Part shown: in pieces, positions 14,105 through 23,069 of the stretch | How the letters are laid out: each line of letters opens with the position of its first letter | Position numbering within the stretch: position 1 is the stretch's first letter | Assembly (NCBI GenBank): GCA_050516505.1 | Contig: CP191518.1 | Location: forward strand, 3,782,001 to 3,846,000 | Source: Scandinavium ludwigii_A | GTDB taxonomy: Bacteria > Pseudomonadota > Gammaproteobacteria > Enterobacterales > Enterobacteriaceae | Direction of reading: 5' to 3' | Length of the DNA stretch: 64,000 nucleotides | Position numbers and translations under genes: made by a program | Notes under the pieces: model-generated | Database searches by the model: none | What the model saw: only the letters and a program-made list of their open reading frames with translations | What the model was told of the DNA's origin: nothing

Positions 14105-16768
14105 TTACGCCAGACGCGGGTTAACTTTATCTGCATCGATGTTGAACTTGGTGATTGCTTCCGCTACCACTTTCTTGTCGATTTCACCACGTTTAGCCAG
14201 TTCGCCCAGGGCTGCAACAACCACATAAGAAGCATCAACTTCGAAGTGGTGACGCAGGTTTTCACGGCTGTCGGAGCGACCAAAGCCGTCAGTACCCAGT
14301 ACGCGGTAATCATCAGCCGGTACATAAGTACGAACCTGTTCAGCAAACAGTTTCATATAGTCAGTCGATGCGACTGCCGGTGCGTCGTTCATCACCTGAG
14401 CGATGTACGGAACGCGTGGCGTTTCCATCGGGTGCAGCATGTTCCAGCGTTCACAGTCCTGACCGTCACGGGCCAGTTCGGTGAAGGAGGTGACGGAGTA
14501 CACGTCAGAGCCCACGCCGTAATCATTTGCCAGGATCTGCGCTGCTTCACGAACGTGACGCAGGATAGAACCGGAGCCCAGCAGCTGAACTTTACCTTTG
14601 CTACCTTCAACGGTTTCGAGTTTGTAGATACCTTTACGGATACCTTCCTCGGCGCCTTCCGGCATCGCCGGCATGTGGTAGTTTTCGTTCAGGGTGGTGA
14701 TGTAGTAGAACACGTTCTCTTGTGCTTCACCGTACATGCGAACCAGACCGTCATGCATGATGACAGCCACTTCGTACGCGTAAGACGGGTCATAAGAGAT
14801 ACAGTTCGGGATGGTCAGAGACTGAATATGGCTGTGACCATCTTCGTGCTGCAGGCCTTCACCGTTCAGGGTGGTACGACCGGAAGTCCCACCGACCAGG
14901 AAGCCACGCGCCTGCTGATCGCCTGCCTGCCAGCACAGGTCACCGATACGCTGGAAACCGAACATGGAGTAGTAGATATAGAACGGGATCATTGGCAGGT
15001 TGTTGGTGCTGTAAGAGGTCGCAGCAGCCAGCCAGGATGCGCCTGCACCCAGTTCGTTGATACCTTCCTGCAGGATCTGACCTTTCTCGTCTTCTTTGTA
15101 ATACGCTACCTGCTCACGGTCCTGCGGGGTGTACTGCTGGCCATTAGAGCTGTAGATACCAATCTGACGGAACAGACCTTCCATACCGAAAGTACGCGCT
15201 TCATCAGCGAGGATCGGAACCAGACGGTCTTTGATAGACGGGTTCTTCAGCATCACGTTCAGGGCACGAACGAAAGCGATGGTGGTAGAGATCTCTTTGT
15301 TCTGCTCTTCAAGCAGCTGAGAGAAATCTGCCAGCGCAGGCATTTCCAGTTTCTCAGTGAAGTTCACCTGGCGGCTTGGCAGGTAGCCATGCAGCTTCTG
15401 ACGCTGTGCGTGCAGGTAGGTGTGCTCTTCAGAACCTTCAGCGAAGGTGACGTACGGCAGTTTTTCGATTTCAGCATCGGTAACCGGCACGTTGAAGCGA
15501 TCGCGGACGTAACGAACGCCGTCCATGTTCATTTTCTTCACCTGGTGAGCGATGTTTTTGCCTTCGGCAGTTTCGCCCATGCCATAACCTTTAACGGTAT
15601 GTGCAAGGATGACAGTCGCTTTACCTTTGGTGTCCTGCGCGTTTTTCAGTGCAGCGTAGACTTTCTTCGGATCGTGACCACCACGGTTCAGCGCCCAGAT
15701 CTGCTCATCAGTCCAGTCGGCAACCAGTGCGGCGGTTTCAGGGTATTTACCGAAGAAGTGCTCACGTACGTAAGCGCCGTTTTTGGATTTGAAGGTCTGG
15801 TAGTCGCCATCAACGGTTTCGTTCATCAGCTGAATCAGCTTACCGCTGGTGTCTTTACGCAGCAGCTCATCCCAACGACCGCCCCACATGACTTTAACGA
15901 CGTTCCAGCCAGCGCCGCTGAAGATGCCTTCCAGTTCGTTAACGATTTTGCCGTTACCGGTGACCGGGCCATCGAGGCGCTGCAGGTTACAGTTGATGAT
16001 AAAGCACAGGTTGTCCAATTTGTCGCGAGTCGCGATGGTGATTGCACCTTTGGATTCTGGCTCATCCATCTCACCGTCGCCCAGGAAGGCGTAAACGGTT
16101 TGTTGAGAGGTATCTTTCAGGCCACGGTGTTCCAGATATTTCAGGAATTTAGCCTGGTAGATAGCACCGATTGGGCCCAGACCCATGGATACGGTCGGGA
16201 ACTGCCAGAATTCTGGCATCAGTTTCGGGTGCGGGTAAGAAGACAGACCGTTACCGTGAACTTCCTGACGGAAGTTATTCATCTGCTCTTCAGTCAGACG
16301 ACCTTCAAGGAAGGCACGTGCGTAAACGCCTGGAGAGATGTGGCCCTGGAAGTACACCAGATCGCCGCCGTCTTGCTCGTTGCGTGCACGGAAGAAGTGG
16401 TTGTAGCACACTTCATAAATGGTCGCAGAAGACTGGAAGGAGGACATGTGGCCACCCAGTTCCAGATCTTTTTTGGATGCGCGCAGAACGGTCATGATCG
16501 CGTTCCAGCGGATAGCTGAACGGATGCGACGTTCCAGATCCAGATCGCCCGGATATTCCGGCTCATCTTCAACGGCAATCGTATTCACATAATTGCTTGC
16601 CCCGGCTCCAGCTGCAACGCTCACACCGCCTTTGCGGGCTTCGGAAAGCAGCTGATCAATCAGATACTGAGCACGCTCAACACCTTCTTCACGGATGACC
16701 GATTCGATCGCCTGTAGCCAGTCGCGAGTTTCGATCGGATCCACGTCATTTTGCAAACGGTCTGACAT
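14105..16768 (-). CDS. aceE: Pyruvate dehydrogenase E1 component
   Basis: Thiamin diphosphate-dependent decarboxylation of pyruvate and reductive acetylation of AceF lipoyl groups. The 887 residues equal E. coli AceE, a homodimeric E1. The ThDP motif GDGEMDEPESKGAI ... LCFIINCN lies at about residues 229-262, and HTVKGYGMGETAEGKNIAHQ carries the active-site loop region. The ATG is preceded by TAAGGAATA. The 158-bp gap to pdhR contains a large leader hairpin. Expression follows PdhR through the upstream promoter, as in E. coli. Confidence 0.98.
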   Translation of the reverse strand: MSDRLQNDVDPIETRDWLQAIESVIREEGVERAQYLIDQLLSEARKGGVSVAAGAGASNYVNTIAVEDEPEYPGDLDLERRIRSAIRWNAIMTVLRASKKDLELGGHMSSFQSSATIYEVCYNHFFRARNEQDGGDLVYFQGHISPGVYARAFLEGRLTEEQMNNFRQEVHGNGLSSYPHPKLMPEFWQFPTVSMGLGPIGAIYQAKFLKYLEHRGLKDTSQQTVYAFLGDGEMDEPESKGAITIATRDKLDNLCFIINCNLQRLDGPVTGNGKIVNELEGIFSGAGWNVVKVMWGGRWDELLRKDTSGKLIQLMNETVDGDYQTFKSKNGAYVREHFFGKYPETAALVADWTDEQIWALNRGGHDPKKVYAALKNAQDTKGKATVILAHTVKGYGMGETAEGKNIAHQVKKMNMDGVRYVRDRFNVPVTDAEIEKLPYVTFAEGSEEHTYLHAQRQKLHGYLPSRQVNFTEKLEMPALADFSQLLEEQNKEISTTIAFVRALNVMLKNPSIKDRLVPILADEARTFGMEGLFRQIGIYSSNGQQYTPQDREQVAYYKEDEKGQILQEGINELGAGASWLAAATSYSTNNLPMIPFYIYYSMFGFQRIGDLCWQAGDQQARGFLVGGTSGRTTLNGEGLQHEDGHSHIQSLTIPNCISYDPSYAYEVAVIMHDGLVRMYGEAQENVFYYITTLNENYHMPAMPEGAEEGIRKGIYKLETVEGSKGKVQLLGSGSILRHVREAAQILANDYGVGSDVYSVTSFTELARDGQDCERWNMLHPMETPRVPYIAQVMNDAPAVASTDYMKLFAEQVRTYVPADDYRVLGTDGFGRSDSRENLRHHFEVDASYVVVAALGELAKRGEIDKKVVAEAITKFNIDADKVNPRLA

Positions 16769-16809
16769 GGGGGGTATTCCTTATCTATCTAATTTCGTTG
16801 ATTTGTCTG

Positions 16810-16876
16810 GAACCTGTCCCATTGCGTTTTCTGCCCTTCATATCTCGGGCAATGGAAAGCGCAATAAGACAGGTTC
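16810..16876 (-). ncRNA. Large imperfect hairpin in the pdhR-aceE leader
   Basis: The ends GAACCTGTC (16810-16818) and GACAGGTTC (16868-16876) pair over 9 bp. Inside, ATTGCG pairs with CGCAAT and GCCC with GGGC, separated by small internal loops. The RNA on the minus strand would form a 67-nt rod ending about 40 nt before the aceE start. No T-tract follows, so it is not a standard terminator; processing, RNA stability or a protein site are possible (inference). Confidence 0.55.
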
Positions 16877-16926
16877 TGCGTTTAGTTGCCGCGCTCTAAA
16901 AACTGGCGCATAAAAATCAGGTGATG

Positions 16927-17691
16927 CTAGTCCTTCCGTTGCTGTAGGCGGCGAAGCGAGCGGTCTCGACGACTTTGCTCACGGCTGCGGTCCAGCAAGA
17001 TTTCCTCAATGAAGGCCAGGTGACGGTGCGACGCTTCTCGTGCCTGCTCCGGCTCTCTGGCCATTATCGCCTCGAAAACTCGAGTACGATGGCTGCTGAC
17101 CAGCGGAAGCATTTCCCGACTGGCATACAGCAATTCAAAGTTCTGTCGAACGTTCTGCGCAAGCATGGGTTCCATGCAGCGTAGCAGATGGAGTAAGACC
17201 ACATTATGTGCAGCTTCGGTGACGGCAATTTGATACTGGACGACAGCGCTGGATTCGGCATCAAGATCGCCAGACTGTTGGGCGACTTCAATCGCGCGAT
17301 GTAGCTCGCGGATACGCGTACGATCTTCTTCATTACTGCGTAACGCAGCATAGTACGCGGCAATACCTTCCAGTGCGTGGCGGGTTTCCAGCAGATCAAA
17401 TTGGGATTCAGGGTGGTCGGAGAGCAATTCTACCAGCGGATCGCTGAAGCTCTGCCAAAGGCTACTTTGCACAAAGGTACCGCCTCCCTGGCGACGAAGC
17501 AGAAGGCCCTTCGCTTCGAGACGTTGGATCGCCTCACGCAGAGAGGGACGGGACACGTCGAACTGTTTTGCCAGTTCGCGTTCAGGTGGAAGTTTTTCAC
17601 CGGGGCGCAGCGTCCCCTCAAGGATCAAAAACTCCAGCTGCTGCTCAATCACATCGGATAATTTTGGTTGGCGGATTTTGCTGTAGGCCAT
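16927..17691 (-). CDS. pdhR: Pyruvate-sensing repressor PdhR
   Basis: GntR/FadR-family repressor of the pyruvate dehydrogenase operon, released by pyruvate. 254 residues, starting at AYSKIRQPKLSDVI as in E. coli; an in-frame start 15 nt upstream is rejected for that reason. The winged helix-turn-helix (about 20-70: FDVSRPSLREAIQRLEAKGL) precedes the FCD ligand domain (DLLETRHALEGIAA, EAAHNVVLLHLL, HRHLAFIEEIL). It is the first gene of pdhR-aceE-aceF and is autoregulated through the operator at 17726-17740. Confidence 0.97.
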   Translation of the reverse strand: MAYSKIRQPKLSDVIEQQLEFLILEGTLRPGEKLPPERELAKQFDVSRPSLREAIQRLEAKGLLLRRQGGGTFVQSSLWQSFSDPLVELLSDHPESQFDLLETRHALEGIAAYYAALRSNEEDRTRIRELHRAIEVAQQSGDLDAESSAVVQYQIAVTEAAHNVVLLHLLRCMEPMLAQNVRQNFELLYASREMLPLVSSHRTRVFEAIMAREPEQAREASHRHLAFIEEILLDRSREQSRRDRSLRRLQQRKD

Positions 17692-17725
17692 GGTTCCCTG
17701 TCTCAAGCCATTTTACCCGGAGTCA

Positions 17726-17767
17726 ATTGGTCTTACCAATTTATAGTTCGTGACGCTAAAGTAACAA
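17726..17767 (-). promoter_or_regulatory. pdhR promoter and PdhR operator
   Basis: ATTGGTCTTACCAAT (17726-17740) is a perfect match to the PdhR consensus ATTGGTNNNACCAAT. Just upstream on the minus strand, TATAAA (17740-17745) and TTGTTA (17762-17767) are spaced by 16 bp. The operator overlaps the first transcribed bases, the expected position for repression. Confidence 0.9.
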
Positions 17768-18253
17768 AGTATTCACCTTCTGTCCATACAGGTTTTGATT
17801 GAAATCAGTAAACCCGGCACATTTTAACAACCTTACAGAACACACGTTTCAGAAATGTAACTTTGCACAAATGTCGCATTTACCTATAAAGAAGTAGTTT
17901 TAACCTGGTGGAAACGAAAAAAGGTGCACCCTGAACCGATTCAACACCCCAAAAAACCCATGAAAATTCATGTTCTCTCGATAATTTCTGGATACCGAAA
18001 GACCGATCGCCTCCCTTCCCGCATTTACATTTGCTTTCTTTTTATGCAACTCGTCATCACCCCTTCATAAAGCAGGTGCATTCAGCCGCGCTTACCACTA
18101 TTCTCCCAACTGCGGAAGGCTAACACGCAACTTTCAGACCTCCGCCTTGTAAAAAATAATGTACAGGATATGGAAAGTTCATAACGACACGCGCTGAAGA
18201 ACCGAGGTTCTTATAAAAGCGTAGAAAAAAACAATCACTCACGAGGTTTCATA
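17768..18253 (+). promoter_or_regulatory. aroP upstream region with promoter and TyrR box
   Basis: A long non-coding gap. TTGCAC (17863-17868) and TATAAA (17885-17890), 16 bp apart, form a plausible forward promoter. TGTAAA-N6-TGTACA at 18148-18165 matches the TyrR box (TGTAAA-N6-TTTACA) except for one base; a weaker TGGAAA half-site follows. AAGAAC/GTTCTT makes a small hairpin near 18200. In E. coli aroP is repressed by TyrR at this position. Nothing gene-like was seen. Confidence 0.6.
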
Positions 18254-19621
18254 ATGGAAGGTCAACAGCAAGGCGAACAGCTGAAGCGCGGCCTTAAAAA
18301 CCGCCACATTCAGCTGATTGCGCTGGGTGGAGCTATCGGAACGGGCCTGTTTCTGGGCAGCGCCTCCGTTATTCAATCCGCAGGACCGGGGATTATTCTC
18401 GGCTATGCGATAGCAGGTTTTGTGGCCTTTCTGATCATGCGTCAGTTAGGTGAAATGGTGGTAGAAGAGCCGGTAGCCGGTTCCTTCAGCCACTTTGCCT
18501 ATAAGTACTGGGGCAACTTTGCCGGTTTCGCTTCCGGCTGGAACTACTGGGTGCTGTACGTCCTGGTAGCGATGGCTGAACTGACGGCGGTCGGGAAATA
18601 CATCCAGTTCTGGTGGCCTGAAATCCCAACCTGGGCGTCTGCTGCCGTGTTCTTCGTCGCCATTAACCTCATCAACCTGACCAACGTTAAAGTGTTCGGT
18701 GAGATGGAGTTCTGGTTCGCGATTATCAAAGTGGTCGCAGTCGTAGCCATGATCCTGTTCGGCGGTTGGCTGCTGTTCAGCGGCAACGGCGGCCCACAGG
18801 CTACCGTGCGCAACCTCTGGGAACAGGGCGGCTTCCTGCCGCATGGCATCCAGGGGCTGGTGATGATGATGGCGATCATCATGTTCTCCTTCGGTGGCCT
18901 CGAGCTGGTGGGTATCACCGCCGCTGAAGCCGATGACCCGCAGAAAAGCATCCCGAAAGCCACCAACCAGGTTATCTACCGTATCCTGATTTTTTATGTG
19001 GGCTCGCTGGCGGTACTGCTGTCACTGTTGCCGTGGACGCGTGTGACTTCAGACACCAGCCCGTTCGTGCTTATCTTCCACGAACTCGGTGACACCTTCG
19101 TGGCTAACGCCCTGAACGTGGTGGTACTGACCGCCGCGCTGTCGGTGTACAACAGCTGCGTATACTGCAACAGCCGTATGCTCTTCGGCCTGGCACAGCA
19201 GGGTAACGCCCCGAAAGCGCTGTCTAAAGTCGACAAGCGTGGCGTGCCGGTTAACACCATTCTGGTCTCTGCGCTGTTCACCGCGCTGTGCGTGCTGATC
19301 AACTACCTGGCACCGGAGTCCGCATTTGGCCTGCTGATGGCGTTGGTTGTTTCTGCTCTGGTGATTAACTGGGCGATGATCAGCCTGGCGCACATCAAAT
19401 TCCGCCGCGCGAAGAAACAGCAGGGCGTCACCACGCGCTTCCCTGCCCTGTTCTATCCGCTGGGGAACTGGATTTGCCTGTTTACCGTTGCCGCGGTGCT
19501 GGTCATCATGCTGATGACCCCGGGCATGGCCATCTCCGTTTATCTGATCCCGGTGTGGATTGTGATTCTGGGGATTGGCTACATGGTTAAACAGAAAGGG
19601 GCTAAAGCCGTCCGCGCTTAA
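18254..19621 (+). CDS. aroP: Aromatic amino acid permease AroP
   Basis: Proton-coupled uptake of Phe, Tyr and Trp across the inner membrane. 455 residues, near-identical in length and sequence to E. coli AroP (457). The amino acid-polyamine-organocation signature GGAIGTGLFLGSASVI lies at residues 26-41, and about twelve hydrophobic segments run to the C-terminus. The N-terminus EGQQQGEQLKRGLKNRHIQL fits, and GAGG lies 8 nt before the ATG. Transcribed away from pdhR; a TyrR box lies upstream and a strong hairpin downstream. Confidence 0.96.
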   Translation: MEGQQQGEQLKRGLKNRHIQLIALGGAIGTGLFLGSASVIQSAGPGIILGYAIAGFVAFLIMRQLGEMVVEEPVAGSFSHFAYKYWGNFAGFASGWNYWVLYVLVAMAELTAVGKYIQFWWPEIPTWASAAVFFVAINLINLTNVKVFGEMEFWFAIIKVVAVVAMILFGGWLLFSGNGGPQATVRNLWEQGGFLPHGIQGLVMMMAIIMFSFGGLELVGITAAEADDPQKSIPKATNQVIYRILIFYVGSLAVLLSLLPWTRVTSDTSPFVLIFHELGDTFVANALNVVVLTAALSVYNSCVYCNSRMLFGLAQQGNAPKALSKVDKRGVPVNTILVSALFTALCVLINYLAPESAFGLLMALVVSALVINWAMISLAHIKFRRAKKQQGVTTRFPALFYPLGNWICLFTVAAVLVIMLMTPGMAISVYLIPVWIVILGIGYMVKQKGAKAVRA

Positions 19622-19626
19622 TCCCT

Positions 19627-19662
19627 TAACGCCCTGTACCGCATTGCGGATACAGGGCGTTA
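19627..19662 (+). terminator. Long hairpin after aroP
   Basis: TAACGCCCTGTA and TACAGGGCGTTA pair over 12 bp, with a second internal stem CCGC/GCGG around ATT. It starts 6 bp past the stop codon. The T-tract is poor (TTACTTCC), so it may act as a weak terminator or 3'-end stabiliser. Confidence 0.65.
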
Positions 19663-19839
19663 CTTCCCTGGCTGCGCTAATTATCCACATGCTGTATCAG
19701 CTGAAAACCGCTACATCAGCATGTTACCTACCTCACACTTTCTTCTGCACAGCGCATTTATCCATATCAGCGCCGCATTCCTGCAACGCAATATTGCCAT
19801 CGCCCGTGAATAATCGATTGCATATCTCATGGCGAGGAA

Positions 19840-21249
19840 ATGTCGATGGACAACAATAAATTATCGGTCAAAGAAAAAATTGGCTATGGCATGGGCGACG
19901 CGGGGTGCAACATCATCTTCGGCGCCATTATGTTGTTTGTTAACTACTTTTATACCGATATCTTCGGGCTCGCGCCTGCACTGGTCGGGGTTTTACTGCT
20001 GTCTATTCGCGTCATCGACGCGGTAACAGACCCGATAATGGGCGCGCTGGCAGACCGAACCCGCAGCAAATACGGTCGCTTCCGTCCGTGGCTGCTGTGG
20101 ATTGCCTTCCCTTACGCGCTGTTCAGCGTACTGATGTTCACCACCCCGGACTGGAGCTACAGCAGCAAAGTTATCTATGCCTTCGTCACCTACTTCCTGC
20201 TGTCGATAACTTACACAGCCATCAACATTCCTTATTGCTCGCTCGGCAGCGTGATCACCAATGACCCGAAAGAGCGTGTGGCGTGCCAGTCCTACCGTTT
20301 CGTGATGGTCGGCATCGCCACCCTGCTGCTGTCACTGACACTGCTGCCAATGGCCGACTGGTTTGGCGGTGATAACAAAGCCAAAGGCTACCAGATGGCG
20401 ATGACCGTGCTGGCATTTATCGGCATGTGCATGTTCCTGTTCTCCTTTGCCACCGTACGTGAACGCGTGCGCCCGGCGGTGCAAACCAACGATGAAATCA
20501 AGCGCGATCTAAAGGACGTGTGGAAAAACGATCAGTGGGTACGCATTCTGCTGCTGACCCTGTGCAACGTCTGTCCTGGCTTTATCCGCATGGCGGCGAC
20601 GATGTATTACGTCACGTGGGTGATGCAGCAAAGTACCCATTTCGCGACGCTGTTTATCAGCCTCGGCGTTGTGGGCATGATGATTGGCAGTATGCTGGCG
20701 AAGGTGCTGACCGACCGCTGGTGCAAGCTGCAGGTGTTCTTCTGGACCAATATCGCGCTGGCCATTTTCTCCTGCGCCTTCTACTTCTTCGACCCGCACG
20801 CCACGATGATGATTATGGTGCTCTACTTCCTGCTCAATATTCTGCATCAGATCCCATCCCCGCTGCACTGGTCGCTGATGGCAGACGTCGATGACTACGG
20901 CGAATGGAAAACCGGCAAACGCATCACAGGTATTAGCTTCTCCGGTAATCTGTTCTTCCTGAAAGTCGGACTGGCGGTCGCGGGCGCGATGGTTGGCTTC
21001 CTGCTCTCATGGTACGGTTACGATGCGGGTGCGAAAGCGCAAAGCCCGGCAGCGCTCAACGGCATCGTCCTGCTGTTCAGCATCATCCCTGGCGTGGGCT
21101 ATCTGATCACCGCGGGCGTAGTGCGCCTGCTGAAAGTGGACCGTGAAATGATGAAACGGATCCAGGCCGACCTTGAAAAACGTCGCCAGAACTATCGTGA
21201 ATTGAATGATTATCAGACCGAGGCTGAACTCGTAAGGAAACCACAATGA
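19840..21249 (+). CDS. GPH-family sugar:cation symporter (YagG/XynT-like)
   Basis: A 469-residue membrane transporter with about twelve helices. KIGYGMGDAGCNIIFG near the N-terminus, DAVTDPIMGALADRTRSKYG in the loop after helix 2, and SLMADVDDYGEWKTGKR in the C-terminal half are hallmarks of the glycoside-pentoside-hexuronide family. Because a GH43 gene overlaps its end by 4 nt, xylo- or arabino-oligosaccharides are the likely substrates (inference). A second ATG at 19846 is better spaced from GAGG and is an alternative start. The gene is not at this site in E. coli K-12, where its relative yagG lies in a prophage. Confidence 0.88.
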   Translation: MSMDNNKLSVKEKIGYGMGDAGCNIIFGAIMLFVNYFYTDIFGLAPALVGVLLLSIRVIDAVTDPIMGALADRTRSKYGRFRPWLLWIAFPYALFSVLMFTTPDWSYSSKVIYAFVTYFLLSITYTAINIPYCSLGSVITNDPKERVACQSYRFVMVGIATLLLSLTLLPMADWFGGDNKAKGYQMAMTVLAFIGMCMFLFSFATVRERVRPAVQTNDEIKRDLKDVWKNDQWVRILLLTLCNVCPGFIRMAATMYYVTWVMQQSTHFATLFISLGVVGMMIGSMLAKVLTDRWCKLQVFFWTNIALAIFSCAFYFFDPHATMMIMVLYFLLNILHQIPSPLHWSLMADVDDYGEWKTGKRITGISFSGNLFFLKVGLAVAGAMVGFLLSWYGYDAGAKAQSPAALNGIVLLFSIIPGVGYLITAGVVRLLKVDREMMKRIQADLEKRRQNYRELNDYQTEAELVRKPQ

Positions 21250-22196
21250 GCCACTGGCCTAACCCCTTTATAGAGCAACGTGCGGACCCGTTTATTCTGC
21301 GTCACGACGGCCTGTATTATTTCATTGCTTCGGTGCCAGAATATGACCGACTGGAAATTCGCCGCGCCGCTGATATTGACGGATTACGCACCGCCGAACC
21401 GGTGGTGGTCTGGCGTAAACCCGACAGTGGCCCGATGAGCCAGCTCATTTGGGCCCCGGAACTGCATCGCATCGACGGCACCTGGGTTATCTATTTTGCC
21501 GCAACGCACACCCATGATTTGGATGCGTTGGGAATGTTCCAGCACCGGATGTTCGCCCTGACCTGTGACGACGCCGATCCGCTGACGGGCATGTGGTGGG
21601 AAAAAGGGCAGGTGAAAACGCCGTTTGATACTTTTGCCCTCGACGCCACGACGTTTGAGCATCAGGGAAAACACTGGTATCTGTGGGCGCAAAAGGCGCC
21701 GGATATTGCCGGAAACACCAATCTGTATTTGGCCGAACTGGAAAACCCGTGGACGATTAAAGGCAAACCCGTGATGCTCAGCAAGCCGGAATTTGACTGG
21801 GAGTGTCGGGGTTTTCTGGTTAACGAAGGCCCGGCAGTGCTGGTTCATCACGACAAATTGTTCGTCAGCTATTCTGCCAGTGCCACCGATGAAAACTACT
21901 GCATGGGGCTGCTGTGGATTCCACTCGATGCCGACCCGATGCTGGCCAGTAACTGGCATAAATCACCGCAGCCAGTGTTCACCACCAGCGACGAAAATAA
22001 ACAGTATGGGCCAGGGCATAACAGCTTTACCCAAACGCCGAATGGCGATGATGTGCTGGTTTATCACGCCCGGAACTACACCGAAATCGAAGGTGACCCG
22101 CTGTACGATCCAAACCGTCATACCCGCCTGAAGCTTATCCGTTGGAAAGAAAACGGGATGCCTGATTTTGGCATCCCGCATGCGGATTCACTGTAA
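21246..22196 (+). CDS. Cytosolic glycoside hydrolase family 43 enzyme
   Basis: A 316-residue single-domain GH43 protein without signal peptide, so it should act on imported oligosaccharides. The three catalytic acids are visible: base D14 (RADPFILRHDG), pKa modulator D133 (FALDATTFEH) and proton donor E194 (LVNEGPAVLV). FIWAPEL-like LIWAPELHRIDGTW and YGPGHNSF also fit the five-blade propeller. It lacks the C-terminal beta-sandwich of larger YagH-type beta-xylosidases (about 536 residues). Its ATG overlaps the transporter stop (ATGA). beta-Xylosidase or alpha-L-arabinofuranosidase activity cannot be separated from sequence alone. The last codons contain a 9-bp hairpin (CGGGATGCC/GGCATCCCG). 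Confidence 0.88.
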   Translation: MSHWPNPFIEQRADPFILRHDGLYYFIASVPEYDRLEIRRAADIDGLRTAEPVVVWRKPDSGPMSQLIWAPELHRIDGTWVIYFAATHTHDLDALGMFQHRMFALTCDDADPLTGMWWEKGQVKTPFDTFALDATTFEHQGKHWYLWAQKAPDIAGNTNLYLAELENPWTIKGKPVMLSKPEFDWECRGFLVNEGPAVLVHHDKLFVSYSASATDENYCMGLLWIPLDADPMLASNWHKSPQPVFTTSDENKQYGPGHNSFTQTPNGDDVLVYHARNYTEIEGDPLYDPNRHTRLKLIRWKENGMPDFGIPHADSL

Positions 22197-22203
22197 AAAC
22201 AAC

Positions 22204-22229
22204 GGTGCCCTGGATCAGACCAGGGCACC
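22204..22229. terminator. Shared hairpin between GH43 gene and ampE
   Basis: GGTGCCCTGG, a 6-nt loop and CCAGGGCACC form a perfect 10-bp stem. It overlaps the last codons and stop of ampE (22215) and lies 8 bp after the GH43 stop, so it probably ends transcription from the left. The T-tract is weak on both strands. Confidence 0.6.
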
Positions 22230-23069
22230 ATAAATTGTTAATAACGCCATAATCACGACGACCGCATAAGACGCTTTCTTCGCCATCGACACCGCCGCTT
22301 TTGGCGTTTCCACTTTATCGACGTGCGTCTCACGCGCCAGCGAGAACTGCGCCAGACAGGTCAACACCTGATACTGTGACGTATGACGATCGCCCAATGA
22401 GGCGAACCACGCGGGCAGCGCTTTTTCACCATGCCCAATCAGTGCGTATACCACGCCCACCAACCGCACTGGCACCCAGTCCAGCACGTGCAAAATGGCG
22501 TCGACAGCAGATTGTTGGCGATCGCGCGGGGTCTGATAACGTGCCAACCAGCTTTGCCACGCACGCAGGAACGCATAGCCCATCAGCGTTGCAGGCCCGA
22601 ACGGACCGCCAACCACGAACCAGAACAGCGGCGCGAGGTAGTAACGATAGTTAATCCACAGCAGCGCATTTTGCAGTTCACGCAAAAATTCACGCTCATC
22701 ACAGCCCGGCGGAACGCCATGAATCAGCGTCAACTCGCTGGCCATCGCATCACGCGCGTGGGCATCGTTGCGGGAAGCGGCTTTCAGATAAGCGTGATAA
22801 TGCAAACGTACCTTGCCGGCGCCAATACACAGCAGGCCAATCAGGATCCACATCACCAACAGCGGAACGTTAAACAGCACGCCAAGCAGCGCACACTGCA
22901 ATACATACACAATGGCCATCGCGATGACGGTCATCAGCACAGTGAGGATAAAGGAATAGTTCTTGATGCGGCGGAAAAGCACTTCCAGCCGGTGGTCGAG
23001 TTGCCAGTGTTCGCCCAGTTTGAACAAACGTTCGGCGATCAGCACCAGTAAGGTGGTAAACAGCGTCAT
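22215..23069 (-). CDS. ampE: Inner membrane protein AmpE
   Basis: A 284-residue membrane protein, same length as E. coli AmpE, with hydrophobic segments at about residues 45-65, 67-85, 145-165 and the C-terminal end (ASYAVVVIMALLTIYGALV). It lies in the ampDE operon, overlapping ampD by 4 nt. The family has been proposed to act with AmpD in signalling linked to beta-lactamase induction, but its molecular activity is not established. No ampC or ampR is in the window. Confidence 0.94.
   Translation of the reverse strand: MTLFTTLLVLIAERLFKLGEHWQLDHRLEVLFRRIKNYSFILTVLMTVIAMAIVYVLQCALLGVLFNVPLLVMWILIGLLCIGAGKVRLHYHAYLKAASRNDAHARDAMASELTLIHGVPPGCDEREFLRELQNALLWINYRYYLAPLFWFVVGGPFGPATLMGYAFLRAWQSWLARYQTPRDRQQSAVDAILHVLDWVPVRLVGVVYALIGHGEKALPAWFASLGDRHTSQYQVLTCLAQFSLARETHVDKVETPKAAVSMAKKASYAVVVIMALLTIYGALV

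Noticed and set aside
14246..16519. 757-codon open frame on the plus strand opposite aceE
   Set aside because: It is the antisense shadow of a highly conserved GC-rich gene; aceE matches its family end to end, and the antisense peptide has no recognisable domain or ribosome site.
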